A DNA stretch of 64,000 nt from Alteromonas marina (GCF_000808575.1 NZ_JWLW01000012.1:372001-436000); one strand, 5' to 3'; counted from the first letter of the stretch, positions 1-9,528 are shown. Numbers and translations: made by a program. The notes: generated by a model from the letters alone, not told the origin.

Positions 1-720
1 CGCCTTCATGCCGACTTCGAAATAGTCAAAAAGCATAAAGTTCCGTTTGTTATCACCAGCCAAGGTAATCCTAAACCTGTTATTGATGCAGTCCATCAGT
101 GGGGGGGCATTGTTTTTCACGACGTAATAACTGTGGCCCACGCGAGAAAAGCCATTGAAGCAGGTGCAGACGGCCTAATCTTAGTTGCCGCAGGTGCCGG
201 CGGGCACGCAGGAGAGGTAAACCCTTTCGCGCTTCTGCGTGAAGTGAGAGAGTTTTGGCAAGGCCCACTGGTACTTGCTGGCGCTATTAATGATGGTTAC
301 GGTATTAGAGCCGCAGAGATTTTAGGCGCTAATTACAGCTATATGGGCACACGCTTTATAGCAACGAACGAAGCCGAAGTAGACCCTGATTACAAAACCA
401 TGTTGGTTAACGCCAACGTAAACGATCTTGTGTTTACTGACACCTTCACTGGCGTCAAATGTCACTTCTTAAAGCCCTCTATAACTCGAGCTGGCGTAGA
501 CTTAGCGTCGATTGAGGGTAAAGAAAATGTCGACTTAGACTTAGGCGGCAGTAACGCTTGGAAATACATGTGGAGCGCAGGACACGGCGTAAGCGGAATT
601 CGCTCAGTGATATCAGTACATAGCCTGATAGAACAACTTGAAGGGGAATACAATAAAGCGGCCACAACGCCATTGTTTAATCACACTGCGGAACATCAAA
701 CCGCGCATGCAGGAAGCTAA
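1..720 (+). CDS. Nitronate monooxygenase-like flavoprotein, C-terminal part (5' end outside window)
   Basis: The reading frame is open from base 1, so the gene starts upstream; 239 codons are present. The visible part shows the second half of a TIM barrel of the nitronate monooxygenase/2-nitropropane dioxygenase family: ITSQGNP, then VAAGAGGHAG, an LAGAI strand and MGTRFIAT, the usual FMN-phosphate and active-site loops. Family members oxidise nitronates with FMN and O2. The gene ends 3 bp before atuC and shares its strand, so it is probably cotranscribed with the terpene genes; its own role there is not established. Alternative: an enoyl-ACP reductase II-like flavoprotein from the same fold. 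The fold call is firm, the substrate is not. Confidence 0.85.
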   Translation, partial: RLHADFEIVKKHKVPFVITSQGNPKPVIDAVHQWGGIVFHDVITVAHARKAIEAGADGLILVAAGAGGHAGEVNPFALLREVREFWQGPLVLAGAINDGYGIRAAEILGANYSYMGTRFIATNEAEVDPDYKTMLVNANVNDLVFTDTFTGVKCHFLKPSITRAGVDLASIEGKENVDLDLGGSNAWKYMWSAGHGVSGIRSVISVHSLIEQLEGEYNKAATTPLFNHTAEHQTAHAGS

Positions 721-723
721 GAC

Positions 724-2337
724 ATGGCCATTCTTCACTCTAATGTCGATGTTAAAAGTACATCGTTTAGTAACAATTACGCCGCAATGGAAGACGCCGT
801 TGCCGAATTTCGCACTATCGAGCAAAACGTCATTCAAAACGCGCAAGAAAAAGCACCGCGTTACGAAGAAAAAGGGCTACTGTCACCACGCAATCGACTC
901 GCCTTATTGCTTGACCCCAACATGCCGTTTCTTCCCCTTTCGACATTATGTGGTTATCTGCAAGAAGGCGACAAAGACGGCAGTGCTGCCGGTGGCGGAG
1001 TAATAGCTGGCATTGGTTATGTCGCTAACACTCGCTGTATCGTTATGGTTGACGACTATCTCACTAAAGGTGGCAGCATAACCGAACTTGGTAGCAAAAA
1101 GCGGCTGCGCTTGTATCACATTGCCCTTCAGCAAAAATTACCAGTAATAGCGTTATCACAAAGCGGTGGCGGCGACCTTACTTCGCTAGGTGATTGGTTT
1201 GGGTTCTCTGCTGCAGGTTTCGCTATGCAGGCTCGCTTGTCGGCCGCAGGTATTCCGCAAATAACGGTTGTGCATGGCAGTGCCACAGCAGGCGGTGCGT
1301 ATCAGCCAGGACTGTCAGACTATGTAATCATGATACGCAATCAATCTACGGTGTACCTTGCAGGCCCGCCTTTATTAAAAGCCGCAACAGGGGAAATAGC
1401 CACTGACGAAGAAATAGGTGGCGCAGAGATGCACAGTGAGGTTTCTGGCGTAGCAGATTTCATTGCTCAAAGCGATGCCGATGGTATTCGCATTGCCCGT
1501 GAAGTTACGCAAATGCTGAGCTGGAATAAAGATTTTTCCGAAGCTACTACACCTAGCGATGTTGCCCCTGTTTATACTTCAGATGAGTTACTTGGCATCG
1601 TTCCTAAAGACGCCAAGACTCCATTTGATGTGCGCGAAGTCATTGCCCGTATCGCTGATAAATCGGATTTTGTTGACGTTAAACCCGAGTTTGATATGGG
1701 CACCGTGTGCGGATACATTGCCATTGAAGGGCAGCCCTGTGGCGTTATAGGCAATAATGCGCCTATTACCGCGAAAGGCGCAGCGAAAGCAGCACAATTT
1801 ATCCAGTTGTGTGAACAAGCTGGCACTCCTTTGTTGTTTTTACACAACACCACCGGCTTCTTGGTGGGCACAGAGTCTGAACGCGCAGGCATCATTAAGC
1901 ACGGCGCCAAACTCATTCAAGCAGTTACCAATGCTACTGTTCCTAAGATAAGCATCGTACTGGCAGGTTCATTTGGCGCAGGGAACTACGCCATGGCTGG
2001 ACGGGGTATTGAGCCTGACTTTATGTTTTCATGGCCCCGCTCAGTGGTCGCCGTGATGGGCCCCGCCCAAGCTGGTAGCGTGCTGCGCACTGTTGCTCAC
2101 GCCAAAATGATGCGAAGTGGCAGCGTAGATGAGGAAAAGCTCACCGCACTGGAACAACATACCGTCTCTGTGATGGATGCTAAATCACGTGCCCTCGCTA
2201 ATTCTGCTCGCTTGTGGGATGACGGCATTATAGATCCAAGAGATACCCGCTCTATTGTTGCTTTCGTGCTTTCTATTTGCCAGCACGCTAAAACGAAGCA
2301 ACTTCACCCTACTAGCTTTGGCGTAGGCAGGCTATAA
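724..2337 (+). CDS. atuC: Geranyl-CoA carboxylase beta (carboxyltransferase) subunit
   Basis: A 537-residue carboxyltransferase of the acyl-CoA carboxylase beta type, the usual length for AtuC/LiuB. It moves CO2 from carboxybiotin on AtuF to the acyl-CoA. Visible family features are the N-terminal carboxyltransferase half with the oxyanion loop around SGGGDLTSLGDWF and HGSATAGGAYQPG, and the C-terminal half with NNAPITAKGAAKAAQF, LHNTTGF and SFGAGNYAMAGRG. Methylcrotonyl-CoA carboxylase (LiuB) is nearly identical in motif content; the call of geranyl-CoA carboxylase rests on the neighbours atuE, atuF and atuA. It starts at the ATG 3 bp after the preceding gene, with GGAAG upstream. Confidence 0.85.
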   Translation: MAILHSNVDVKSTSFSNNYAAMEDAVAEFRTIEQNVIQNAQEKAPRYEEKGLLSPRNRLALLLDPNMPFLPLSTLCGYLQEGDKDGSAAGGGVIAGIGYVANTRCIVMVDDYLTKGGSITELGSKKRLRLYHIALQQKLPVIALSQSGGGDLTSLGDWFGFSAAGFAMQARLSAAGIPQITVVHGSATAGGAYQPGLSDYVIMIRNQSTVYLAGPPLLKAATGEIATDEEIGGAEMHSEVSGVADFIAQSDADGIRIAREVTQMLSWNKDFSEATTPSDVAPVYTSDELLGIVPKDAKTPFDVREVIARIADKSDFVDVKPEFDMGTVCGYIAIEGQPCGVIGNNAPITAKGAAKAAQFIQLCEQAGTPLLFLHNTTGFLVGTESERAGIIKHGAKLIQAVTNATVPKISIVLAGSFGAGNYAMAGRGIEPDFMFSWPRSVVAVMGPAQAGSVLRTVAHAKMMRSGSVDEEKLTALEQHTVSVMDAKSRALANSARLWDDGIIDPRDTRSIVAFVLSICQHAKTKQLHPTSFGVGRL

Positions 2338-2366
2338 GCCTCAATTTGACTAAAGAGGACATCAGG

Positions 2367-3176
2367 ATGCCCCACTTAGAATCAATGGTATTCAAAGAAA
2401 TTACCGCACGGCTTACTGACAACGTATTGCACATTCAATTTAACCGCCCGCATAAGAAAAATGCCATGAATTTAACATTGGTTGAAGAGGTTATGCAGTG
2501 TTTTGAACGCGTTGAATATATGAATAATTTACGGGTCGTCGTAATACAGGGAAGCCATGGCAACTTTTGCGCTGGCGGCGATATTTCTGACATGCATTTA
2601 TCGTCGTTAAGTGAATCGGAACGAGAAGACACTATTTGGCACTTCAATCGTAGTTTCGGCCGCATGATTACTCAAGTAAAACACTCTGCCACGCCAGTCA
2701 TTGCTGTGGTTGAAGGCGCGGTACTTGGCGGCGGTTTTGGCTTAGCTTGTGTAGCAGATATAACCATTGCCTGCGACAGCGCCTTTTTCGCACTTCCTGA
2801 AACAGGGTTAGGTGTTATTCCCGCGCAAATAGCGCCATTTGTGGCTAGCCGCATTGGGATCGATCAAACAAAAAGATTGGCACTTACTGGTGAAAAGCTA
2901 AATGCCGAACAAGCATTGCGCTTGGGTTTAGTGCACGGAATTTGTCAAACAAACGCCATTTCCGAACAAGTGAACAAAGAGATTGCCCGAATAAAACAAT
3001 GCGCACCGCAAGCAAACTCAAATACCAAGCGTTTGTTATTAGGATTAAATAACACGCCGCTTGAACAGATTCTTGACGGCGCTGCTACGGCGTTTGTTAA
3101 GTCACTGACGTCTGAAGAAGGGGTAGAAGGAACCCAAGCCTTCATTCAAAAACGCAAACCTTCTTGGTGTGAGTGA
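2367..3176 (+). CDS. atuE: Enoyl-CoA hydratase family, probable isohexenylglutaconyl-CoA hydratase
   Basis: A 269-residue crotonase. It has the CoA-binding/oxyanion motifs NFCAGGDISDM and VEGAVLGGGFGLACVADITIA, and the second active-site region ALPETGLGVIPAQIAPF. In the Atu pathway AtuE hydrates isohexenylglutaconyl-CoA, the dehydration-side product of the geranyl-CoA carboxylase reaction, as LiuC does in leucine breakdown. An upstream in-frame TTG at 2346 would add seven residues, but AGAGGAC lies about 8 bp before the ATG at 2367 and no Shine-Dalgarno precedes the TTG, so the ATG was chosen. It lies between the two carboxylase subunit genes, which supports the assignment over a generic beta-oxidation enzyme. 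Confidence 0.8.
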   Translation: MPHLESMVFKEITARLTDNVLHIQFNRPHKKNAMNLTLVEEVMQCFERVEYMNNLRVVVIQGSHGNFCAGGDISDMHLSSLSESEREDTIWHFNRSFGRMITQVKHSATPVIAVVEGAVLGGGFGLACVADITIACDSAFFALPETGLGVIPAQIAPFVASRIGIDQTKRLALTGEKLNAEQALRLGLVHGICQTNAISEQVNKEIARIKQCAPQANSNTKRLLLGLNNTPLEQILDGAATAFVKSLTSEEGVEGTQAFIQKRKPSWCE

Positions 3177-3183
3177 ACACATT

Positions 3184-5202
3184 ATGACGAAAAGCATTCA
3201 AAAAATACTTATTGCTAATCGCGGCGAAATAGCCTGTCGCATTATTCGAACCGCACACAAACTGGGCTTTTTTACCGTTGCTATTTATAGCGAGGCTGAC
3301 CGCAACGCGCTGCACGTACAGCAGGCTGATGAAGCTGTTTTCGTTGGCCCCGCCGATCCTACATCGTCGTATCTTCACAGTGAAAAAGTGATAAACGCTG
3401 CAATTCAAACACAGGCAGACGCTATCCACCCTGGGTATGGCTTTTTATCAGAAAACGCTGACTTCGCACGTGCATGTGAAGACGCTGGCTTAACCTTTAT
3501 TGGCCCAAACGCAGACGCCATAGCCTTGATGGGTAGCAAGCGCTTATCAAAAATAGCCATGCTTCAGGCTAATGTTCCCTGTATTCCAGGCTATGAAGGC
3601 GGCGACCAAAGTGATGCTGCACTCATAGAAAGTGCCAAAAACATTGGCTTTCCTTTAATGGTGAAAGCCAGCGCTGGTGGTGGCGGCAAAGGTATGCGTT
3701 TAGTGCATGAAGCCAGTGATTTGGCAGCTCATATTTCTACGGCTCGATCTGAGGCCTTAAACGGATTTGGAAATGACGAACTTATTTTAGAGCGTGCGTT
3801 AATTGGGCCTCGGCATATAGAAATTCAAATTTTTGCAGACGGCTGCGGCAACACGCTTTATTTAGGAGAGAGAGACTGCTCAATTCAACGCCGGCATCAA
3901 AAGGTGATTGAAGAAGCCCCGTCGCCATTTGTGGATGAGCAATTACGCAAACGCATGGGAGAGGCGGCTGTGGCTGCTGCAAAGGCTTGTAACTACTGTG
4001 GTGCAGGCACGGTAGAATTTCTAGTTGATAGCGACAAGCAATTTTACTTTTTAGAAATGAACACGCGCTTGCAGGTAGAACACCCGGTTACAGAGTTAGT
4101 GACGGGACTAGATTTAGTTGAATGGCAACTGCGAGTAGCCTGTGAAGAATCGCTTCCCTTCACACAAGAAGACATTCAAATAAGCGGTCACGCCATTGAA
4201 GTGCGCCTTTACGCTGAAGAGCCGCGCCAAAACTTCATGCCGCAAACCGGGAAGGTAAAAGTATGGAAACCTGCCACGAACGCTAGAACCGACCACGGCG
4301 TTTATCAGAACTTGGAAGTAAGCAGTCATTACGATCCAATGCTTGCCAAGATAATTGTTAAAGCTGAAAGCAGAGCGAGCGCAGTTAGAAAAATGGCAAG
4401 AGCGCTTCGCGAAACACAGATAATTGGAATAAATACCAATAAACACTTTTTACAAAATCTTGTGCAAAGCCCAGCGTTCTTGGGAAACGATGTAACAACG
4501 GCATTTATTGAGCAACACGCACAACACGAGGACATGAAAGGCAGCCTCTCGCCATCGTTTTCAATATTAGCGAAAGCTGCACTGCTGTTTGCGTTAACGC
4601 AAAACAAACATGCCAGTACATTGGTTCATGATAATGCATTGAATAAGCTCACACCCACTTGGCAACACTCCATGGGCTTTGCTTACCCCATCATTATTAC
4701 TTGCAACGATGTCACCGTATCAATGACTGTTACGCCTTTCACTGATCACTATCGAATCTGCGATACAGGTACTAAAACAGAAGTAACACTTACCTTATTA
4801 GACTTAACGCCGCAAAGTCTGGTGGTAGAAGCAGATAAGTTGCGAAGCACGGCCTCATACGCTGCGAACGGTAACACGTTATTTATTGACGATGGCACAG
4901 GTCACTTCATGTTTAGCTGCGTGACGCACAGCAAAGTTGATAGCAAAAAAACACAGGGCACAGCGCAAGTGAATGCCGTGATGGATGGTGTCATCGTTGC
5001 TTTACTTGTAGAGCAAGGTGATACCGTTAATGCAGGCGATACGGTGGCCATTATGGAAGCGATGAAAATGGAACACCCCCTTAAAGCAGCCATAAAAGGT
5101 ACGGTTCACCTCTCTCCAATTACAGCTGGCGATCAGGTTAAATCTAAACAAACCATAGCCACCATACTTCAAGCCGATGAGGTCATCCATGAACAAAAAT
5201 AA
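3184..5202 (+). CDS. atuF: Geranyl-CoA carboxylase alpha subunit (biotin carboxylase plus biotin carrier)
   Basis: About 672 residues: an N-terminal biotin carboxylase (KILIANRGEIACRI at the start; ATP-grasp glycine-rich loop KASAGGGGKGMR; EMNTRLQVEHPVTE), a middle linker domain and a C-terminal biotinyl domain with the biotin-accepting Lys628 in EAMKM. It carboxylates its own biotin with ATP and bicarbonate, and AtuC completes the transfer. A GTG at 3169, overlapping the atuE stop, would add five residues; neither start has a strong ribosome site, and the ATG at 3184 fits the family N-terminus better. LiuD (methylcrotonyl-CoA carboxylase) is the alternative identity; cluster content favours AtuF. 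Confidence 0.82.
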   Translation: MTKSIQKILIANRGEIACRIIRTAHKLGFFTVAIYSEADRNALHVQQADEAVFVGPADPTSSYLHSEKVINAAIQTQADAIHPGYGFLSENADFARACEDAGLTFIGPNADAIALMGSKRLSKIAMLQANVPCIPGYEGGDQSDAALIESAKNIGFPLMVKASAGGGGKGMRLVHEASDLAAHISTARSEALNGFGNDELILERALIGPRHIEIQIFADGCGNTLYLGERDCSIQRRHQKVIEEAPSPFVDEQLRKRMGEAAVAAAKACNYCGAGTVEFLVDSDKQFYFLEMNTRLQVEHPVTELVTGLDLVEWQLRVACEESLPFTQEDIQISGHAIEVRLYAEEPRQNFMPQTGKVKVWKPATNARTDHGVYQNLEVSSHYDPMLAKIIVKAESRASAVRKMARALRETQIIGINTNKHFLQNLVQSPAFLGNDVTTAFIEQHAQHEDMKGSLSPSFSILAKAALLFALTQNKHASTLVHDNALNKLTPTWQHSMGFAYPIIITCNDVTVSMTVTPFTDHYRICDTGTKTEVTLTLLDLTPQSLVVEADKLRSTASYAANGNTLFIDDGTGHFMFSCVTHSKVDSKKTQGTAQVNAVMDGVIVALLVEQGDTVNAGDTVAIMEAMKMEHPLKAAIKGTVHLSPITAGDQVKSKQTIATILQADEVIHEQK

Positions 5203-7009
5203 GGTTCGTATAGGCGGTGCTTCTGCGTTTTATGGTGACAGCCAGCTTTCTGCAAGGCAGCTAGTTGAAAAAGGTGACATAGATTACCTTGTTTTTGATT
5301 ACCTAGCCGAAGTAACAATGGCCATTTTATCGCAAGCCAAAGCAAAGAATGAAAAGCTAGGCTATGCCGTCGACTTTGTAACTGTGGCCATGAGAGACGT
5401 ACTGCAAGACTGTGCACAAAAAGGCATAAAAGTGATTGCAAATGCGGGGGGAGTAAACGTGCCGGCCTGTATAGAATCGCTTAATGCGCTGTGTGCACAG
5501 CTCAACCTAAATTTGAATATTGTAGGCGTGTACGGTGATAACTTGCTTAACGATATGCGCAATGAAATCGTGGCTGAAACTAACACCCATGACCTTGATA
5601 ATGGCAATGAATTACCCAATACACTTGCATCGATGAATGCGTATTTAGGCGCACAGCCAATTGCCGATGCGTTAGCCGCCGGTGCCGATATTGTGATTAC
5701 AGGTAGAGTGGTAGACAGCGCGCTCGTGCTTGGGCCCTTAATGCATGAGTTTTCATGGAGCTATGACGATTACAACGCGCTCGCGCAAGGTTCGCTTGCA
5801 GGACATTTGCTCGAATGCGGTGCTCAGTGCACTGGGGGAAATTTTACCGATTGGGAGCAAGTGCCTGACTTTTCAAACATGAGCTACCCCATTGCCGAGG
5901 TTGAACCAAGCGGCGAGTTTACTATTGTGATCCCACCAAACACAGGTGGTCTGGTAACAAACTTCACAGTGGCCGAGCAACTGCTCTATGAAATTGGCGA
6001 CCCTGCGAATTATCTTCTACCCGATGTTTGTTGCGACTTTACCCACGTATCTTTAGAGCAAACGCATAGCAACGCCGTGCGTGTGTGTGGTGCAAAAGGC
6101 AAAGCGCCTGGTAACGACTACAAGGTATGTGCAACCTACATAGACGGCTATAAACTTACTGGCGCTTTTTTTATTGCAGGTTTTAACGCAAAACAAAAAG
6201 CGCTTACCAATATTCATGCGCTAGTGGCCCGAACCGGACGCGCGCTCAAAGAAAGAGGTATGCCGCCCTTTAAAGACACCTGTATTGAGATACTAGGCAG
6301 CGAAGCAACCTTTGGCCCCCATGCTAATGCAGAACATACACGAGAGGTAATAGCCAAATTCACACTTCATCACAGTGATACCAAAGCCCTTTATTTTTGT
6401 GCCAGTGAAATGGCGTATTTGGCTACATCGGCTGCGCCTGGTATGGCGGGATTTGGCGCTGGTCGCCCAAAGCCACAACCTCTTATTCGGGTGCACTCGT
6501 TTTTAATCAACAAAAATAAGGTTTCGGTTAGTATTCAAAAAAATGACGTCATTGTGGCGCACACTACTTACCAAACTGACGCTGCTCCCATTCAATCTCA
6601 GAAAGAAGCATGTCGTTCTGAACCGACTCAAGAAGTACAGCTTGAAAATGAGCACTCAGTCTCTCTTCCATTAGTTGAGTTGGTGTGTGCCCGAAGCGGC
6701 GACAAAGGTAACAACTTAAACATTGGGGTGATCGCGCGACATCCAAAGCTATTTCCCTTCTTAAATCGGGCTCTAACTGCAGATATGGTGAAGCAATTTT
6801 TTGCTTATTCAGTAAAAGGAAGTGTGTCTCGGTATGCCCTACCTGGCATTAACAGCTTCAATTTTTTACTCACTGATGCATTAGGAGGCGGCGGCACCGC
6901 ATCTCTTCGCACTGATAGCCAGGGCAAATCAGCAGCGCAAACGTTATTAACCATGCCTATTAACGTGCCAGTGTCATTGATCCCTTTTACCAAACACAAA
7001 GGTGAGTGA
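5189..7009 (+). CDS. atuA: Acyclic terpene utilisation protein AtuA
   Basis: About 606 residues of the AtuA/DUF1446 family, whose biochemical activity is unknown but which is needed for growth on citronellol and geraniol in Pseudomonas. The N-terminal AtuA domain opens with KVRIGGASAFYGDS and contains IANAGGVN, GADIVITGRVVDSALVLGPL and GHLLECGAQCTGG. A short C-terminal domain begins near PLVELVCARSGDKGNNLNIG, the usual AtuA-like ferredoxin-fold tail. The start overlaps the 3' end of atuF by 14 bp; the ATG at 5189 has GATGAGG just upstream, better placed than for the ATG at 5177. This gene is the marker that makes the cluster a terpene rather than a leucine pathway. Confidence 0.9.
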   Translation: MNKNKVRIGGASAFYGDSQLSARQLVEKGDIDYLVFDYLAEVTMAILSQAKAKNEKLGYAVDFVTVAMRDVLQDCAQKGIKVIANAGGVNVPACIESLNALCAQLNLNLNIVGVYGDNLLNDMRNEIVAETNTHDLDNGNELPNTLASMNAYLGAQPIADALAAGADIVITGRVVDSALVLGPLMHEFSWSYDDYNALAQGSLAGHLLECGAQCTGGNFTDWEQVPDFSNMSYPIAEVEPSGEFTIVIPPNTGGLVTNFTVAEQLLYEIGDPANYLLPDVCCDFTHVSLEQTHSNAVRVCGAKGKAPGNDYKVCATYIDGYKLTGAFFIAGFNAKQKALTNIHALVARTGRALKERGMPPFKDTCIEILGSEATFGPHANAEHTREVIAKFTLHHSDTKALYFCASEMAYLATSAAPGMAGFGAGRPKPQPLIRVHSFLINKNKVSVSIQKNDVIVAHTTYQTDAAPIQSQKEACRSEPTQEVQLENEHSVSLPLVELVCARSGDKGNNLNIGVIARHPKLFPFLNRALTADMVKQFFAYSVKGSVSRYALPGINSFNFLLTDALGGGGTASLRTDSQGKSAAQTLLTMPINVPVSLIPFTKHKGE

Positions 7010-7882
7010 ATGCCATATCAATCAACGTTAGCAGCAGGAAGCTTTTTAAAGCAAACGATTGTTATAACCGGAGGAGGCAGCGGTATAGGACGATGTACTG
7101 CCCATGAACTTGCCTCATTAGGTGCAACCGTTATTTTGATTGGCCGAAGTGAAGATAAGCTTGTAAACACCACTGCAGAAATCAAAAGCGATGGAGGCAC
7201 AGCCTGTTATTACACGCTCGATATACGTAATGAAGAAGACGTATCACACACCGTAAACGCATTGCTTGAGAAGCATAAACGCGTGCACGGGTTGGTAAAC
7301 ATGGCGGGCGGTCAGTTTCGCGCCCCACTCTCGCACATATCCCAAAACGGTTTTGAACGCGTTATTCAAACTAATTTAATTGGTGGCTTTCTAATGGCGA
7401 AAGCCCTATTCAATAAGCACTTTAAAAATCATGGCGGCAATATTGTCAACATTACCGCTGACAACAAAAATGGCATGCCGGGTATGGGGCATTCTGGTGC
7501 CGCTCGAGCAGGCGTTGAAAACCTCACTAAAACGGCGGCGTGGGAATGGGGTTCATTTGGCGTTAGGGTCAATGCTATTGCGCCTGGGTGGGTAGCATCG
7601 TCAGGGCTAGACACCTACCCCGAAGATATGAAACACGCTATTCAAAACCTAAAGCACGCGGTTCCGCTAGGACGAATTGCCAGCGAAGCTGAAATCGCTT
7701 CTACGGTGTGCTTTCTACTAAGCAAGGGAGCGAACTTCATCACTGGGCAAACACTATTTGTAGACGGTGGTGCCAGCATGGGGTCGGTTCCAGCACTCTT
7801 CCCTTTGCAGAACCTTCACCAGCCTGCCAGCGAAACGTGGGATGGCTTCCACAGAAGCATTACACCTGAGGTTTTGCGTTAA
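7010..7882 (+). CDS. SDR-family protein of the terpene operon, catalytic Tyr/Lys not conserved
   Basis: A 290-residue Rossmann-fold short-chain dehydrogenase/reductase relative, starting on the base after the atuA stop. The nucleotide loop ITGGGSGIGR and the NMAGGQFRAP strand are intact, as is the C-terminal PGWVASSGLD and ITGQTLFVDGGA. Where classical SDRs have Ser...YxxxK, this one reads NITADNKNGMPGMGHSGAARAG: His at the Tyr position and Arg at the Lys position. That pattern recalls enoyl-CoA-reductase-like SDRs acting on CoA esters. Pseudomonas atu clusters carry two SDR genes (atuB, atuG); I cannot tell which one this matches. The cofactor is probably NADP(H) or NAD(H), not determinable here. 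Confidence 0.75.
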   Translation: MPYQSTLAAGSFLKQTIVITGGGSGIGRCTAHELASLGATVILIGRSEDKLVNTTAEIKSDGGTACYYTLDIRNEEDVSHTVNALLEKHKRVHGLVNMAGGQFRAPLSHISQNGFERVIQTNLIGGFLMAKALFNKHFKNHGGNIVNITADNKNGMPGMGHSGAARAGVENLTKTAAWEWGSFGVRVNAIAPGWVASSGLDTYPEDMKHAIQNLKHAVPLGRIASEAEIASTVCFLLSKGANFITGQTLFVDGGASMGSVPALFPLQNLHQPASETWDGFHRSITPEVLR

Positions 7883-7898
7883 CGACAAGGACACAAGC

Positions 7899-9485
7899 AT
7901 GAGAACACAACAATTAGAGAGAAACCTGGTAGAACGCGTAGCCATGGGAGATTTATTGCGCAGGCGCGCACGAGATAGCGGCAGTTTGCCTGCACTAGTC
8001 GACTTTTATCACAATGAACGCCGCACCGTAACCTATAACGAGCTCAATAAAAAAGTTAATAAATTAGCCAATTCGCTGATGCGTGAAGGCATTAAACAAG
8101 GCGACAAGCTGGCGATATTAGCGGTAAACCAGATAGATGTTGTTGTTACTTACTTCGCCTGCTACAAACTGGGCGTTATTGCGGTGCCTATTAACTTTAT
8201 GCAAAGCGTTGCCGACGTGACCTTTAATATTGAACACAGCGGTTCCAAAGTAGTCGTTTTCGACCCTCTACTCTCAGATCTTGTGTTTGCAAGCACTAAT
8301 AATAATGACGACATACATTTCACCATTCAGTTAGGCCAAGATAAGGGCAAGGCAACGTTCGCATTTGAGCCCTTTATCAAAGAGCATAGCGACACAGAAA
8401 TTGAAGACAGGATAATAAACGACAGAGACACAGCCCACATGATTTACACGTCTGGGACCACCTCAAAACCCAAAGCGGTTGAAACATCTCACCTTTCACT
8501 AACCATTGCAGCACTTACTGCGGCAATAGAACTAGAACTAAGCGCACAGTGCAAAATGTTACTCGTTCTTCCGCTATTTCACTGTACCGCCCTTTCAATA
8601 CTCTACCCTACGTTTTTAAGAAGTGGATGCTGTACGCTTCACGCTACATTCGATCCCATCCAAATAGCGAACAGCTTAGAAAGTGAGAAAATAGAAACGT
8701 CTGTGCTTTTACCTATGATGTGGAATGCATTAATGGCAACAGATAACTTTCACGAACGAAATCTTAGCGACTTTAAATTAGCCATTTACGGTATGGCGCC
8801 AATGAGTGAGCAGAATCGTCAGCAAATTCGCGATGCTTTTGGCTGCAAAGTCCACTTAGGCAGTGGGCAAACAGAATTTAACCCTGTTTCTAGTTTGTTC
8901 AAAGACGGATGTGAAACTGAATTTGCAGAGGGTAACTACTGGGGTGTTCCCCTGTGTTTTAACGAGCAAGCCGTAATAAATGAGGAAGGTGTAGAAGTGG
9001 AACAGGGCGAAACAGGTGAAATAGTGTGGCGAGGCCCGCAAGTTATGAATGGATATTATAAAAATAAAGACGCCAGCAAAGCCGCATATAAATTTGGTTG
9101 GCACCACACGGGTGACTTAGGATTTATCGATAGTAAAGGCCAACTAATGTTTATCGATAGGGTAAAAGATACCATTAAGTCTGGAGGAGAAAATGTGTCA
9201 TCTCAAAAAGTAGAGCAAACGCTTTGCTTAATGAAAGAAATAGAAGCTGCAGCTGCTATAGGAGTGCCTCATCCTCACTGGGGTGAAGCGGTTTGCGCAT
9301 GCATAGTGGGTAATGACTTAACACAAGAGATGTTGCCAGCCATCAATGCATTTTGTAAGGAGAAGCTTGGCAAGTTTGAAGTACCCAAACATATATTTAT
9401 TTGCGACGCACTACCTATGACAAGTACAGGGAAAATTCGCAAAGTAGAGCTAAGAGAACAATACAAGAACTTTTTTATGCAGTGA
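7899..9485 (+). CDS. Acyl-CoA synthetase/AMP-dependent ligase of the terpene operon (AtuH-like)
   Basis: A 528-residue class I adenylate-forming enzyme. Motifs in order: the P-loop MIYTSGTTSKPKAV, the mid-domain GSGQTEFNP, the hinge region GWHHTGDLGFID, and C-terminal GGENVSSQKVE and TSTGKIRKVEL with the catalytic lysine. It probably activates citronellate/geranate or a later branched acid to its CoA thioester using ATP. The frame stays open upstream inside the SDR gene, but the ATG at 7899 has AAGGACA 7-8 bp before it and lies 16 bp after the SDR stop. It is the last gene of the operon; a weak stem-loop follows. Confidence 0.8.
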   Translation: MRTQQLERNLVERVAMGDLLRRRARDSGSLPALVDFYHNERRTVTYNELNKKVNKLANSLMREGIKQGDKLAILAVNQIDVVVTYFACYKLGVIAVPINFMQSVADVTFNIEHSGSKVVVFDPLLSDLVFASTNNNDDIHFTIQLGQDKGKATFAFEPFIKEHSDTEIEDRIINDRDTAHMIYTSGTTSKPKAVETSHLSLTIAALTAAIELELSAQCKMLLVLPLFHCTALSILYPTFLRSGCCTLHATFDPIQIANSLESEKIETSVLLPMMWNALMATDNFHERNLSDFKLAIYGMAPMSEQNRQQIRDAFGCKVHLGSGQTEFNPVSSLFKDGCETEFAEGNYWGVPLCFNEQAVINEEGVEVEQGETGEIVWRGPQVMNGYYKNKDASKAAYKFGWHHTGDLGFIDSKGQLMFIDRVKDTIKSGGENVSSQKVEQTLCLMKEIEAAAAIGVPHPHWGEAVCACIVGNDLTQEMLPAINAFCKEKLGKFEVPKHIFICDALPMTSTGKIRKVELREQYKNFFMQ

Positions 9486-9494
9486 GTAAACTAA

Positions 9495-9528
9495 AAGTGG
9501 GTATTCCATAATGATGGTTTACCCACTT
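9495..9528 (+). terminator. Stem-loop after the terpene operon
   Basis: A 9-bp perfect inverted repeat (AAGTGGGTA / TACCCACTT) around a 16-nt loop, about 10 bp after the acyl-CoA synthetase stop. No T-run follows, so it may be an mRNA 3'-end stabiliser rather than a classic intrinsic terminator. Confidence 0.4.

Noticed and set aside
724-5202. Carboxylase genes considered as leucine-pathway liuB/liuD
   Set aside because: The AtuA gene and absence of isovaleryl-CoA dehydrogenase and HMG-CoA lyase genes nearby favour geranyl-CoA carboxylase; not excluded by motifs alone.
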